From positions 1-8,341 of the forward strand of contig JALQWO010000069.1 of the NCBI GenBank assembly GCA_023258655.1: a stretch of DNA of 8,341 nucleotides. The letters are read 5' to 3'. This document shows positions 1-6,994 of this stretch, in pieces. The notes under the pieces are model-generated. The model worked only from the letters and a program-made list of their open reading frames with translations. It searched no databases and had not been told where the DNA came from. The stretch's first letter is position 1. Every line of letters begins with the position of its first letter. The DNA is from Bacteroidia bacterium (GTDB lineage: Bacteria > Bacteroidota > Bacteroidia > NS11-12g > UBA955). A program made the position numbers and the translations under genes.

Positions 1-801
1 ATCGCCCCAAGTCCATGCGTAATAACTCTGTCGCTGTCCAACAAAGGGATAAGAGTTGGGATCACCGGTATAAAATCCATCGGGTTTGGGATTGATGAAA
101 TATTTGTTTCTCTCGTTGGTTCCCCATACGGCCATGTTGTTGGCTGTGCCATTCAAATACCAACCATTTTCGGCTTCGTGATTGCCAATCGCGATATAAA
201 GGGGCACCGAATGCGTGATGGTTTCATAGTATCGTCTGAGCAGGTGGTTTCGGTATATGATGGTGTCATGGGTGACCACTTTGCTCCCGGCCCGAACCAA
301 TTTATCGGTCATGATGATGTCTCCGAGGTCTATCATGAAATCTGGTTTGTCTTCCAGTTGGTTTTGTAAGCAGCGTTTGTACACGTTGGTATCGCTCAAC
401 ACATCCAAGTGGGGATCGGCTTGCACCACAAAGGTGAAACTTTCGTTCGATGGTCGTTGGGTGTGAAAAGTGTATTCGGGTCGCTGTGTTTCATTGGTCG
501 TATTGGGCTTGCGATAGACCAAACGATAAAAATATTGTTTGTTGGGTGTGAGGTTGTTGACGATGATTTCGGTGGGATCGCCTACCCGCATCAACTGCCA
601 ACTGGTTTGTTGGGTGAGATTGCCTGAGGAAGTGCCGTATCGAACGCAGGCTTCTGCGCTATCGCTGAAGGAGATTTGGAGGGTGATTTCTTTGTCGGTA
701 GGACGTCCAAGCAATTCGGTATGCACCAATTTTTGCGCTTGAAGAACGGAGGAGTAATGGAATCCAAGGCAAAATCCAAGGGTGAGTAGTGACTTTTTCA
801 T
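1..801 (-). CDS. Secreted metallophosphoesterase, 3'-truncated by window edge
   Basis: The reading frame is open from an ATG at 801 down to position 1 (267 codons, no stop), so the C-terminal part is missing. The first ~22 residues form a signal peptide (Lys-Lys, hydrophobic stretch, ending near LQAQ). Residues ~28-115 resemble the fibronectin-III-like N-terminal domain of purple acid phosphatases (LLGRPTD, then LTPNKQYFYRL). From ~121 the calcineurin-like phosphoesterase fold begins: D129-P-H131, G160-D161 with D166, and G206-N-H-E209 are the expected metal-binding motifs. The later histidine motifs and any sorting tail lie beyond the edge. Such enzymes hydrolyse phosphate mono- or diesters with a two-metal centre; the substrate is unknown. 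It is a clear paralogue of the gene just upstream on the same strand (shared GRPTD, TFHTQRP, DKPDFM, GNHE and YYAWTWGD), follows that gene's stop by 6 bases, and is therefore probably co-transcribed with it. The family call is firm; the substrate is open. Confidence 0.88.
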   Translation of the reverse strand, partial: MKKSLLTLGFCLGFHYSSVLQAQKLVHTELLGRPTDKEITLQISFSDSAEACVRYGTSSGNLTQQTSWQLMRVGDPTEIIVNNLTPNKQYFYRLVYRKPNTTNETQRPEYTFHTQRPSNESFTFVVQADPHLDVLSDTNVYKRCLQNQLEDKPDFMIDLGDIIMTDKLVRAGSKVVTHDTIIYRNHLLRRYYETITHSVPLYIAIGNHEAENGWYLNGTANNMAVWGTNERNKYFINPKPDGFYTGDPNSYPFVGQRQSYYAWTWGD

Positions 802-807
802 GGTAGA

Positions 808-2439
808 TTAGGGGTGTTGGATGATGACTTTTTCTGTGAGTTGTTGATTGTTTGACCGAACTGAGAGGTAATACATTCCAGCGGGTATGGTTTGGGTATT
901 GATTTCTGGGTTGTTGGTGGTGAGGATTAATTGTCCTTGTGTATTGAATAAATGAATTTGGGCGGAGGTCCAGTGGGTGGGGTATTGCACGAGCAGGCGC
1001 TCATTGGCTGGGTTGGGCTGTATTTTAATGGTTGCGTTTTGGGGTTTTTCAGTGCCCATACTGCAGTCTCCCACGGTGTAGGAAAAGGCAATCTCTCCAT
1101 TTTTGTGTTTGCCATCGAGGGTGTCTTTGGGGAGGTAGGCTTTGATGTAATCTACGGTAATGCAAGCGTTATTGACGGTTACGCGGATGTGTCCGGTACC
1201 ATCGAGGGTGTCTGAGGTGTAGGCATCGGCGTTGGCGAGTTTGCCAATCATGTAGGTGGAGTCGCTGGGCATGGGAACTTCCTGGTAGGTGACGCCATCC
1301 ATGATTTCATGGGCGAAAAGGTGGTCGTGACCTTGAAAGAATATATCTACGCCGTTGTCTACAAACAATTTGTGAATGGGTTTGGCCCATCCGGGTCTTT
1401 TGGTGGCGAAGGTGTTGGTGTTGTTTTTGTCGAGGCCTCCCCACTCGTAATATTTGGCTTGCACGATGGCGCCCCTGCCTTGGCCCGAAACGTGGTGGGC
1501 GAAGACCAATTTGTGTTTGGCTGTACTGCCTTCCAATGTGGATTTCAGCCAGTCGTACTGAGGTTTGCCGAGCGACCAGGCCCAGCCTCCGGGTTTGGCC
1601 GAAGTATCGCATTGATCGCGGTAGACATCCATAACCACGAAAAGTGCATCGCCCCAGGTCCAAGCATAGTAATTTTCGGGTAAGTCAATGCCATAGGGTT
1701 CCTTGGCGGTATTTCCACTATAGAATCCATTGGGATAGGGATTGGGGTAATAGTACTTGCGGTAATAGGTACTGTGGTGGGCCAGGTTATTACCAGGGTT
1801 TTTGAGGAGGTAATAGTCCATTTCGCCCTCGTGGTTTCCCAAGCAAACGTAGAATGGAATGGAGTGGGTGATGGCTCCTAGAAAGGGACGATAGTCTTTG
1901 TGAAGTGCATCGATTTCAGCAGTTGTGATGGTGAATGGATAATGGTCGTCGCCAAAAATATCGCCCAACGACAACATGAAATCTGGTTTGTCTTTGGCTT
2001 GGTTTGCCAGGGTGACTTTATACATGTTGGCAATGCCCTTTTTGTCGTACAGGTGCTCATCCGCTTCGATGGTAAAGGTAAAGGCCGATCCTGGGGGGCG
2101 TTGCGTATGGAAATTGTATTCTGGCGAAGGCGTGAAGGTTGATTTTGTGGGTAGTTTGGACTGTACCCGATAGTAATACCGCGTATTGGGGAATAGGTTG
2201 TGGAGGTCTACTTCGTCGGGCTGAATAGCCTTATGGCTGAGGGTGGGGGTAGTATGGGTGTAGGTATTGGGCTGTGTGCCATATTCGATGTAAAACTCAA
2301 GGTCTTGGGTAAATTGGACCGAGGCCGTGATGGAAGTATCGGTGGGTCGACCTAGAATGATGTTTGGGGATTGTGCTTTGAGGGAAAGGGTGTTTGAAAT
2401 TAGGCAAATAAGGAGGGTGAGTAATGGTTTTCGCATCAT
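808..2439 (-). CDS. Secreted metallophosphoesterase with T9SS sorting tail
   Basis: Predicted exported phosphatase of 543 residues. I start it at the ATG at 2437-2439 (a second ATG follows directly), because this gives a standard signal peptide (MMRKPLLTLL..., ending near LKAQ). The frame stays open to a GTG at 2488-2490, which would add 17 residues ahead of the signal peptide and is less likely. In order: a fibronectin-III-like N-terminal domain (~27-114), a calcineurin-like phosphoesterase domain (~121-390), a linker, and a T9SS type A sorting domain (~469-543, with QPNPANERL, a central LFNTQGQ and final KVIIQHP). All metal-site motifs are present: D127-E-H129, G159-D160 with D164, G201-N-H-E204, H315-H316 and G370-H-D-H373. 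The enzyme should be intact and released or attached at the cell surface by T9SS. The substrate cannot be told; organic phosphate scavenging is a reasonable guess given the Pho-box-like repeat upstream. It is the first gene of a probable two-gene operon of paralogues. Confidence 0.92.
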   Translation of the reverse strand: MMRKPLLTLLICLISNTLSLKAQSPNIILGRPTDTSITASVQFTQDLEFYIEYGTQPNTYTHTTPTLSHKAIQPDEVDLHNLFPNTRYYYRVQSKLPTKSTFTPSPEYNFHTQRPPGSAFTFTIEADEHLYDKKGIANMYKVTLANQAKDKPDFMLSLGDIFGDDHYPFTITTAEIDALHKDYRPFLGAITHSIPFYVCLGNHEGEMDYYLLKNPGNNLAHHSTYYRKYYYPNPYPNGFYSGNTAKEPYGIDLPENYYAWTWGDALFVVMDVYRDQCDTSAKPGGWAWSLGKPQYDWLKSTLEGSTAKHKLVFAHHVSGQGRGAIVQAKYYEWGGLDKNNTNTFATKRPGWAKPIHKLFVDNGVDIFFQGHDHLFAHEIMDGVTYQEVPMPSDSTYMIGKLANADAYTSDTLDGTGHIRVTVNNACITVDYIKAYLPKDTLDGKHKNGEIAFSYTVGDCSMGTEKPQNATIKIQPNPANERLLVQYPTHWTSAQIHLFNTQGQLILTTNNPEINTQTIPAGMYYLSVRSNNQQLTEKVIIQHP

Positions 2440-2542
2440 GTTATGGATTTTGTCAATAGTACAATATGACAGGTAGACGACTTTTTTCACCCTTTGGTTT
2501 AATAGACTTTGATTTTTTTTATTGGGAAAAGGATATTATTTT

Positions 2543-2560
2543 TATGACAATTCTATGACA
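2543..2560 (-). promoter_or_regulatory. Candidate Pho box (PhoB-type direct repeat)
   Basis: Read on the minus strand the site is TGTCATA-GAAT-TGTCATA: two identical 7-mers whose starts are 11 bases apart. The known PhoB box of proteobacteria is a direct repeat of TGTCA(T/C) with the same 11-base spacing and an A/T-rich spacer. The site lies about 104 bases upstream of the chosen phosphatase start, in the right orientation to serve that operon. Whether this organism's PhoB-like regulator reads the same sequence is inference, and chance is a real risk in such A/T-rich DNA. Confidence 0.45.
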
Positions 2561-2714
2561 TTTTATGGTTATTGTTTTTGATTTTTTTGGAATATGCCTT
2601 TTCGTTTGGCACTGAACGACCCTTTTTGTTGAATTTGTGGCTATCTAAAACACAACAAAATAAAAAAGTGTACAAAAAGTTATTGTTGAAATTACCATAA
2701 CTCAATTATTCGGT

Positions 2715-2722
2715 TATATTTG
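2715..2722 (+). promoter_or_regulatory. Bacteroidota -7 promoter element
   Basis: TATATTTG is a perfect match to the TAnnTTTG element used by the primary sigma factor of Bacteroidota. It sits 21 bases before the ATG of the secreted repeat protein, which predicts a transcription start near 2727-2730 and a leader of only about 15 bases. No TTTG -33 element is found at the usual spacing; the nearest TTG triplets, at 2683-2688, lie several bases too far upstream. Confidence 0.6.
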
Positions 2723-2743
2723 ACCCAATAAAATCTAATTCAA

Positions 2744-4027
2744 ATGAAAAAAATAACTACTCTCGCCGTGTTCGCCGCCCTCGTTGGAAGCAGCTTGGCC
2801 CAAATTGCTGGTACATGGACATTGTCGCCAGTAGAAACTTCTTTGGCAGTAGGTCCTGCCAAAGGTGATTTTGGTTGGTGGAAAGTGCCTGCTGCTGAAA
2901 TTACCAGCGTGCGTGCATGTCAGTACGATGATGAATTCGTTTTCAATGCTGACGGAACCTACAAAATGAATTTCCAAGGTTCAACTTTCGTTGAGGGTTG
3001 GATGGGTGGCTCTTTCGCTTGTGGAAGTCCTGTGGCTCCATTTGATGGCGCAGGTAGCTACACCTACAAATACAATGCAACCAAAGGTACGGTGACGTTG
3101 TATGGTAAGGGTGCTTTCGCCGGTTTGCCAAAGGCATACAACGGTGGTGAGCTTTCCAAAGTAGCAGATGCCAAAGATTCTATTACTTATGAAGTGGCAA
3201 TTAACGGTACCAACATGTCTTTGGATATTTCCATTGGTGGTGGATACTGGCACTTTGAATTTGTGAAAAAGATGCCTCCATTGGATCCAACAGGTTTGTG
3301 GAAGTTGCGTCCCGTATCTACTTCTATGGCTGTGGGTCCTGCCAAGGGCGACTTCGCTTGGTGGAAAGTGCCTGCTGCTGAGATTACCGGTGTGCGTGCA
3401 TGTCAGTACGATGACATTTTCAACTTCAATGCAGATGGTACATTCCAAAACGAGTTCCAGGGTTCTACCTTCTTGGAAGGTTGGCAAGGTGGTTCTTTCG
3501 CTTGCGGAACGCCTGTAGCTCCTTTTGATGGTGCAAATGCTGGTAAGTGGAAAGCCGACAAAAACAAGGGAACCATTACTTTGGTTGGTAAAGGATCCTT
3601 CTTGGGATTGCCCAAAGCCTATAATGGTGGTGAATTGTCTGCTCCAGCCAACGCAAAAGATACCTTGATTTATGAAACACAAATCGTAGCTGATACCATG
3701 TTGGTTGACATTGGAATCGGAAACGGTGCATACTGGCATTTCGAATTGGTGAAGACCACACGTCCAGTGAGCGGTGTGAAGACCCAAGTTGTAAATGGTT
3801 TGGTGGTATACCCCAACCCCAGCAACGGAGACTTCAACGTGATCTTGGCCAATGGCGGTATAATCAACACCGTTCGTGTGATGAACTTGAGCGGTCAGGT
3901 GGTTAGCGAAGTTTCTGTGAAAAACAGCAACGCCCGCATTGCGGCAGACCAATTGGCTGCTGGTGCTTATTTGATTTCAGTTGAAACCAACGAAGGCACT
4001 GCTGTTCAGCGCTTTATCAAGCAATAA
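2744..4027 (+). CDS. Secreted two-domain repeat protein with T9SS tail
   Basis: Protein of 427 residues with a signal peptide (1-19, cleavage after SSLA), two tandem copies of one domain (about 21-176 and 182-338), and a T9SS type A sorting domain (~347-427: VYPNPSNGDF, VRVMNLSGQVV, LAAGAYLISV). Each copy has the same landmarks: GTW/GLW start, AVGPAKGDF, WWKVPAAEIT, RACQYDD, FNADGT, EGW-GGSFACG-PVAPFDG, GLPKAYNGGEL, and a YWHFE end. Each carries two cysteines (59 and 93; 220 and 254) that could form a disulphide. From memory, this kind of domain recurs in extracellular proteins of Bacteroidota, some linked with glycan use, but I cannot name the family and see no catalytic motif. A ligand-binding or structural surface role is more likely than an enzyme. 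It precedes susC and susD and is followed by a terminator, so it may be expressed more strongly than they are. No Shine-Dalgarno is visible before the ATG. Confidence 0.9.
   Translation: MKKITTLAVFAALVGSSLAQIAGTWTLSPVETSLAVGPAKGDFGWWKVPAAEITSVRACQYDDEFVFNADGTYKMNFQGSTFVEGWMGGSFACGSPVAPFDGAGSYTYKYNATKGTVTLYGKGAFAGLPKAYNGGELSKVADAKDSITYEVAINGTNMSLDISIGGGYWHFEFVKKMPPLDPTGLWKLRPVSTSMAVGPAKGDFAWWKVPAAEITGVRACQYDDIFNFNADGTFQNEFQGSTFLEGWQGGSFACGTPVAPFDGANAGKWKADKNKGTITLVGKGSFLGLPKAYNGGELSAPANAKDTLIYETQIVADTMLVDIGIGNGAYWHFELVKTTRPVSGVKTQVVNGLVVYPNPSNGDFNVILANGGIINTVRVMNLSGQVVSEVSVKNSNARIAADQLAAGAYLISVETNEGTAVQRFIKQ
2804..3271 (+). repeat. First copy of the internal domain repeat
   Basis: This encodes residues ~21-176 of the secreted protein. 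It aligns with the second copy at an offset of 483 bases (161 residues) almost without gaps; a one-residue insertion in copy 2 shifts the final YWHFE motif. Two stretches are identical in DNA to the second copy: 24 bases at 2875-2898 and 23 bases at 2909-2931. Confidence 0.88.
3287..3757 (+). repeat. Second copy of the internal domain repeat
   Basis: This encodes residues ~182-338 of the secreted protein. The blocks identical to copy 1 lie at 3358-3381 and 3392-3414. Away from these blocks, synonymous differences are common, so the duplication is not brand new. Conservation is strongest around WWKVPAAEIT, RACQYDD and GLPKAYNGGEL. Confidence 0.88.
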
Positions 4028-4046
4028 TTTTTTCATAGTTTATATT

Positions 4047-4073
4047 GGGGGGTGGCAACACCCCCTTTTTTTT
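4047..4073 (+). terminator. Strong intrinsic terminator
   Basis: A perfect 7-bp stem, GGGGGTG (4048-4054) with CACCCCC (4059-4065), closes a GCAA tetraloop of the stable GNRA class and is followed at once by eight T residues (4066-4073). It begins 19 bases after the stop codon of the secreted repeat protein and ends 32 bases before the susC start. It should end most transcripts of the upstream gene; any read-through would supply susCD. Confidence 0.9.
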
Positions 4074-4105
4074 CTTAATTTTCACAAACCCCATTTACGA
4101 AAACA

Positions 4106-6994
4106 ATGCGATTGTCGTTACAATGCGTCGTGGCTTGCTGTGCCCTTTACGGAACGGCATTACATGGTCAAACCAACGGTTCAGACACCTCCGGAAGGAT
4201 GGATGATGTTTTGATCATTGGTTATGGCAAGGCCACAAAAAAAGAATTTACCGGTGCCAACTCCTCGTTGAAAGGTCAGTCCCTGGAGAAGTTGAACATT
4301 CCGCGAATGGACCAAGCCCTACAAGGACAGATCCCGGGCGTAGTGGTAAGTACCAACTCGGGCTCTCCCGGCGGTACCTCCAGTATACGGATTCGTGGAT
4401 TAAGCACATTTGGCGACAACGATCCGCTGATTTTGGTGGATGGTGTTGTGTACGATAGCGAAGGCTTGAATGCGCTCAACCCCAATGATATTGCTTCAAT
4501 CAACGTGTTGAAAGATGCCACTGCGGGTATTTATGGCGTGCGGGCTGCCAATGGCGTAATCATCGTAGAGACCAAAAAAGGACAGTTGAAATCGGCTCCT
4601 CGTTGGGAAATTTCCGGTTTTCAAGGGCTTCAGCAAACAGCCAAGAAATTGGATTTGTTGAATGCGCGGGAATATGCTGTACTGAAGAATGAGATGTTCG
4701 CTGCTGGCGGTGAACCTATGCCGTTCAAAAACACTTCTTTGGGTGAAGGCACCAACTGGCAGGATTCAATTTTCAAATTGGCCCCTGTATACCAATACAA
4801 TGTTTCGGTGAGTGGTGGAAACGACAAAACAACCTATTCTTTGGGTGGTAGCGTTTACGATCAGCAAGGTATCGTAGGATTGCAGAAGGCGAACTTTAAC
4901 CGTTTAAACGGTCGCGCCAACTTTGACACCCGACTTTCCGACAAATGGAAATACAGCAGTGTGTTTTTGTATACGAATGAGAAGCGCTCTGCATTGCCTG
5001 AAAACGGTATCGGCAGTGTGCTTTACAACACCATCAATGCTTTCCCTACCGATCCCATCCGCGGATCCAATGGCAAATACACCTATTTGGAAGAAGTGGC
5101 TGACATCATTAACCCCTTCGCCCAAATGGAAAATACATTTAACTGGGCTTGGGTTAATAAGTTTGTTGGTAAGCAAGAGCTAACCGCGGAAATCAACGAC
5201 AATTTGTCGTTCACAAACCGCTTTAACTACAACTATGCCTTGGTTGATAACAAAGCGTTTTCTCCCCTTGTATGGTTTGGTCCTGGAAAAGCACAGAATA
5301 CGGCCTTAAATGCGAATCTGGATCCCACCATGGTGGAAATTGCTCCCGATGTAAAAATTGAGCGCGGTGCTTCTGTGTCTGAAGGACGTGCAACCTACGG
5401 GGATTTGAATTTTGAATCATTTTTGAACCACCAAAAAGCCTTGGCCAATGGCAACAAATTGAAGACCACTGCCGGTATTTCTGTGTTCCAACGTCGCGGT
5501 AACTACCTCGGTGGAACGGCCTATAACATCCCCAATAATTCGGTGGAGTTTGCGGATATCTCTGCCAACTTGGCTGCAGGTGGATACTTAAATAACGTGT
5601 ATTCATGGGAATTCAAAGAGCGATTGCTCTCGGCATTTGTGCGCAGTGAGTACAATGTAAAAAATCGCTATTTCCTGTCGGGCATTTTGCGTCGCGACGG
5701 ATCAAGCAAATTCGGTCCCAACGCAAGATGGGGTTGGTTCCCAACCTTGTCAGGTGCTTGGTTGATTTCCGATGAAGATTTCTACAACATCCCATGGATG
5801 CGCAGTGCAAAATTGCGCATGAGCTACGGGGTGAGCGGGAATGACCAAATTGAGAACTTTGCCTATCGCGGTTTGTTGAATGGCGAAGGCGATTATGTGT
5901 TTAATGATATCATCGTAAAAGGAGTGGCAATCGGTCGCGCCAGCAACCCCGACTTAAAATGGGAGTCTACCTCTCAGTTCAACGTGGGTGCTGATATGAA
6001 CATCGGCCGACATTTTACCACAACCCTCAACTATTTCGTGAAGCGTACCAAGGATTTGTTGTTCCAGCCAGAGGTGTCTGGGGTTTTGGGAACTGCGGGT
6101 CCGGGTAGTTACCCTCCCATCATCAATGCGGGAGATGTATCGAACAGTGGGGTGGAGATGGATATTCAATACCAAGGGGCGATGAAAAAGCGCTGGAATG
6201 TTTCCATGGGATTGAACTTTGCCTATTTGAAAAACGTGGTTTTGAGCACACCCAAGGGTGTTGATTTCATCCCCGGTGCAGCTTTTGGAGTGGGTGGAGG
6301 CGTTGCTTCCCGTTTCCAAAAGGATTATCCCATCGGTTTCTTCATGGGTTACGAGACGGATGGCGTATTCCAAAGTCAGGCCGAAATTGACAATGCCCCT
6401 GTGAAACAAGCGGGAGCAAAGCCGGGTGATTTCCGTTTCAAGGACCAAAACGGCGACGGGGTGATCAATTTCTCTGACGATAGCGACAAGAAAATGTTGG
6501 GTTCTCCATTGCCTAAGTTCACGGCGGGCTACAACCTGAGTCTCTCACGCAAAGGCTGGGATATTTCGATGCAGTTGTATGCGGCGGTGGGACAAAAAAT
6601 CGTGCGCAACTACGAGCGTCAGCAACCTTATGCCAACCAACTGTCGTATACCATCAATCGTTGGACCGGTCCAAATAGCACAAATGAAAATCCGCGTTTG
6701 ACAACGGCATTGACACGCAATAACGTTTTCTCGGATTACTATGTAGAAGATGGATCTTTCTTGCGTTTGCGCAATTTGCAAATCGGCTACACGTTGAAAG
6801 GTCAGCGTTTGGAAAAATTGAAAATGACGGGCTTGCGCATTTATTTGTCGGCCAATAACCTTTACACCCTCACCAAATACATGGGCTACGATCCCGATCT
6901 AGGGTCGGTTGGTGGCGCCTTGGGTGCGGGCATTGACAACGGTTTCTATCCCCAGGCTAGAACCATCATGTTGGGCTTCTCAATTCGCTTTTAA
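4106..6994 (+). CDS. susC: SusC/RagA-family TonB-dependent outer-membrane transporter
   Basis: Outer-membrane barrel of 962 residues that imports nutrients, often oligosaccharides, using energy passed on by TonB. It has a signal peptide (1 to ~22, ending near ALHGQ), a TonB-box-like segment (DDVLIIGYG, 33-41), a plug domain (~46-160, with IPGVVVSTNSGSPGG, IRIRGLSTFGDNDPLILVDG and GVRAANGVIIVETKKG) and a long barrel ending in a C-terminal phenylalanine (GFSIRF). Late in the protein, the conserved SusC features DQNGDGVINFSDD (a calcium-loop-like motif) and YYVEDGSFLRLRNLQIGYTL are seen. Unusually, the carboxypeptidase-regulatory-like domain that normally precedes the TonB box in SusC proteins is absent, leaving only ~10 residues between signal peptide and TonB box. 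No upstream in-frame start would restore it. The stop overlaps the susD start (TAATG), so the two are translationally linked. The substrate is not evident. The symbol marks the family, not proven starch use. Confidence 0.96.
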   Translation: MRLSLQCVVACCALYGTALHGQTNGSDTSGRMDDVLIIGYGKATKKEFTGANSSLKGQSLEKLNIPRMDQALQGQIPGVVVSTNSGSPGGTSSIRIRGLSTFGDNDPLILVDGVVYDSEGLNALNPNDIASINVLKDATAGIYGVRAANGVIIVETKKGQLKSAPRWEISGFQGLQQTAKKLDLLNAREYAVLKNEMFAAGGEPMPFKNTSLGEGTNWQDSIFKLAPVYQYNVSVSGGNDKTTYSLGGSVYDQQGIVGLQKANFNRLNGRANFDTRLSDKWKYSSVFLYTNEKRSALPENGIGSVLYNTINAFPTDPIRGSNGKYTYLEEVADIINPFAQMENTFNWAWVNKFVGKQELTAEINDNLSFTNRFNYNYALVDNKAFSPLVWFGPGKAQNTALNANLDPTMVEIAPDVKIERGASVSEGRATYGDLNFESFLNHQKALANGNKLKTTAGISVFQRRGNYLGGTAYNIPNNSVEFADISANLAAGGYLNNVYSWEFKERLLSAFVRSEYNVKNRYFLSGILRRDGSSKFGPNARWGWFPTLSGAWLISDEDFYNIPWMRSAKLRMSYGVSGNDQIENFAYRGLLNGEGDYVFNDIIVKGVAIGRASNPDLKWESTSQFNVGADMNIGRHFTTTLNYFVKRTKDLLFQPEVSGVLGTAGPGSYPPIINAGDVSNSGVEMDIQYQGAMKKRWNVSMGLNFAYLKNVVLSTPKGVDFIPGAAFGVGGGVASRFQKDYPIGFFMGYETDGVFQSQAEIDNAPVKQAGAKPGDFRFKDQNGDGVINFSDDSDKKMLGSPLPKFTAGYNLSLSRKGWDISMQLYAAVGQKIVRNYERQQPYANQLSYTINRWTGPNSTNENPRLTTALTRNNVFSDYYVEDGSFLRLRNLQIGYTLKGQRLEKLKMTGLRIYLSANNLYTLTKYMGYDPDLGSVGGALGAGIDNGFYPQARTIMLGFSIRF

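Larger units (their letters stand above)
2440..2743. other. Divergent A/T-rich intergenic region
   Basis: About 300 bases separate the leftward phosphatase operon and the rightward secreted-protein gene. I see no convincing gene or structured RNA here. The region is rich in T-runs and holds a TAnnTTTG promoter element for the plus strand near its right end and a TGTCATA direct repeat on the minus strand near 2543-2560. A third TGTCATA copy lies at 2465-2471 (minus strand), close to the phosphatase start. I found no good TAnnTTTG element for the minus-strand operon, so its transcription start is undefined. Confidence 0.7.

Noticed and set aside
178..742. Short plus-strand open frames over the first 750 bases
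   Set aside because: They overlap the minus-strand phosphatase frame, which is open and rich in family motifs, and they have no recognisable content.
2440..2490. N-terminal extension of the phosphatase from a GTG start at 2490
   Set aside because: It would place 17 residues ahead of a normal signal peptide. Two adjacent ATG codons at 2434-2439 give a standard exported N-terminus.
2981..3952. Open frame of 323 codons on the minus strand
   Set aside because: It is antisense to the secreted repeat protein. Its length follows from the repeated codon pattern of the two domain copies, and the translation looks like nothing known.
4106..4141. Lipobox-like VVAC in the SusC signal peptide
   Set aside because: It falls after only ~10 residues, too short a hydrophobic region for a lipoprotein signal, and SusC proteins are not lipoproteins. 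A signal peptidase I site near ALHGQ fits better.
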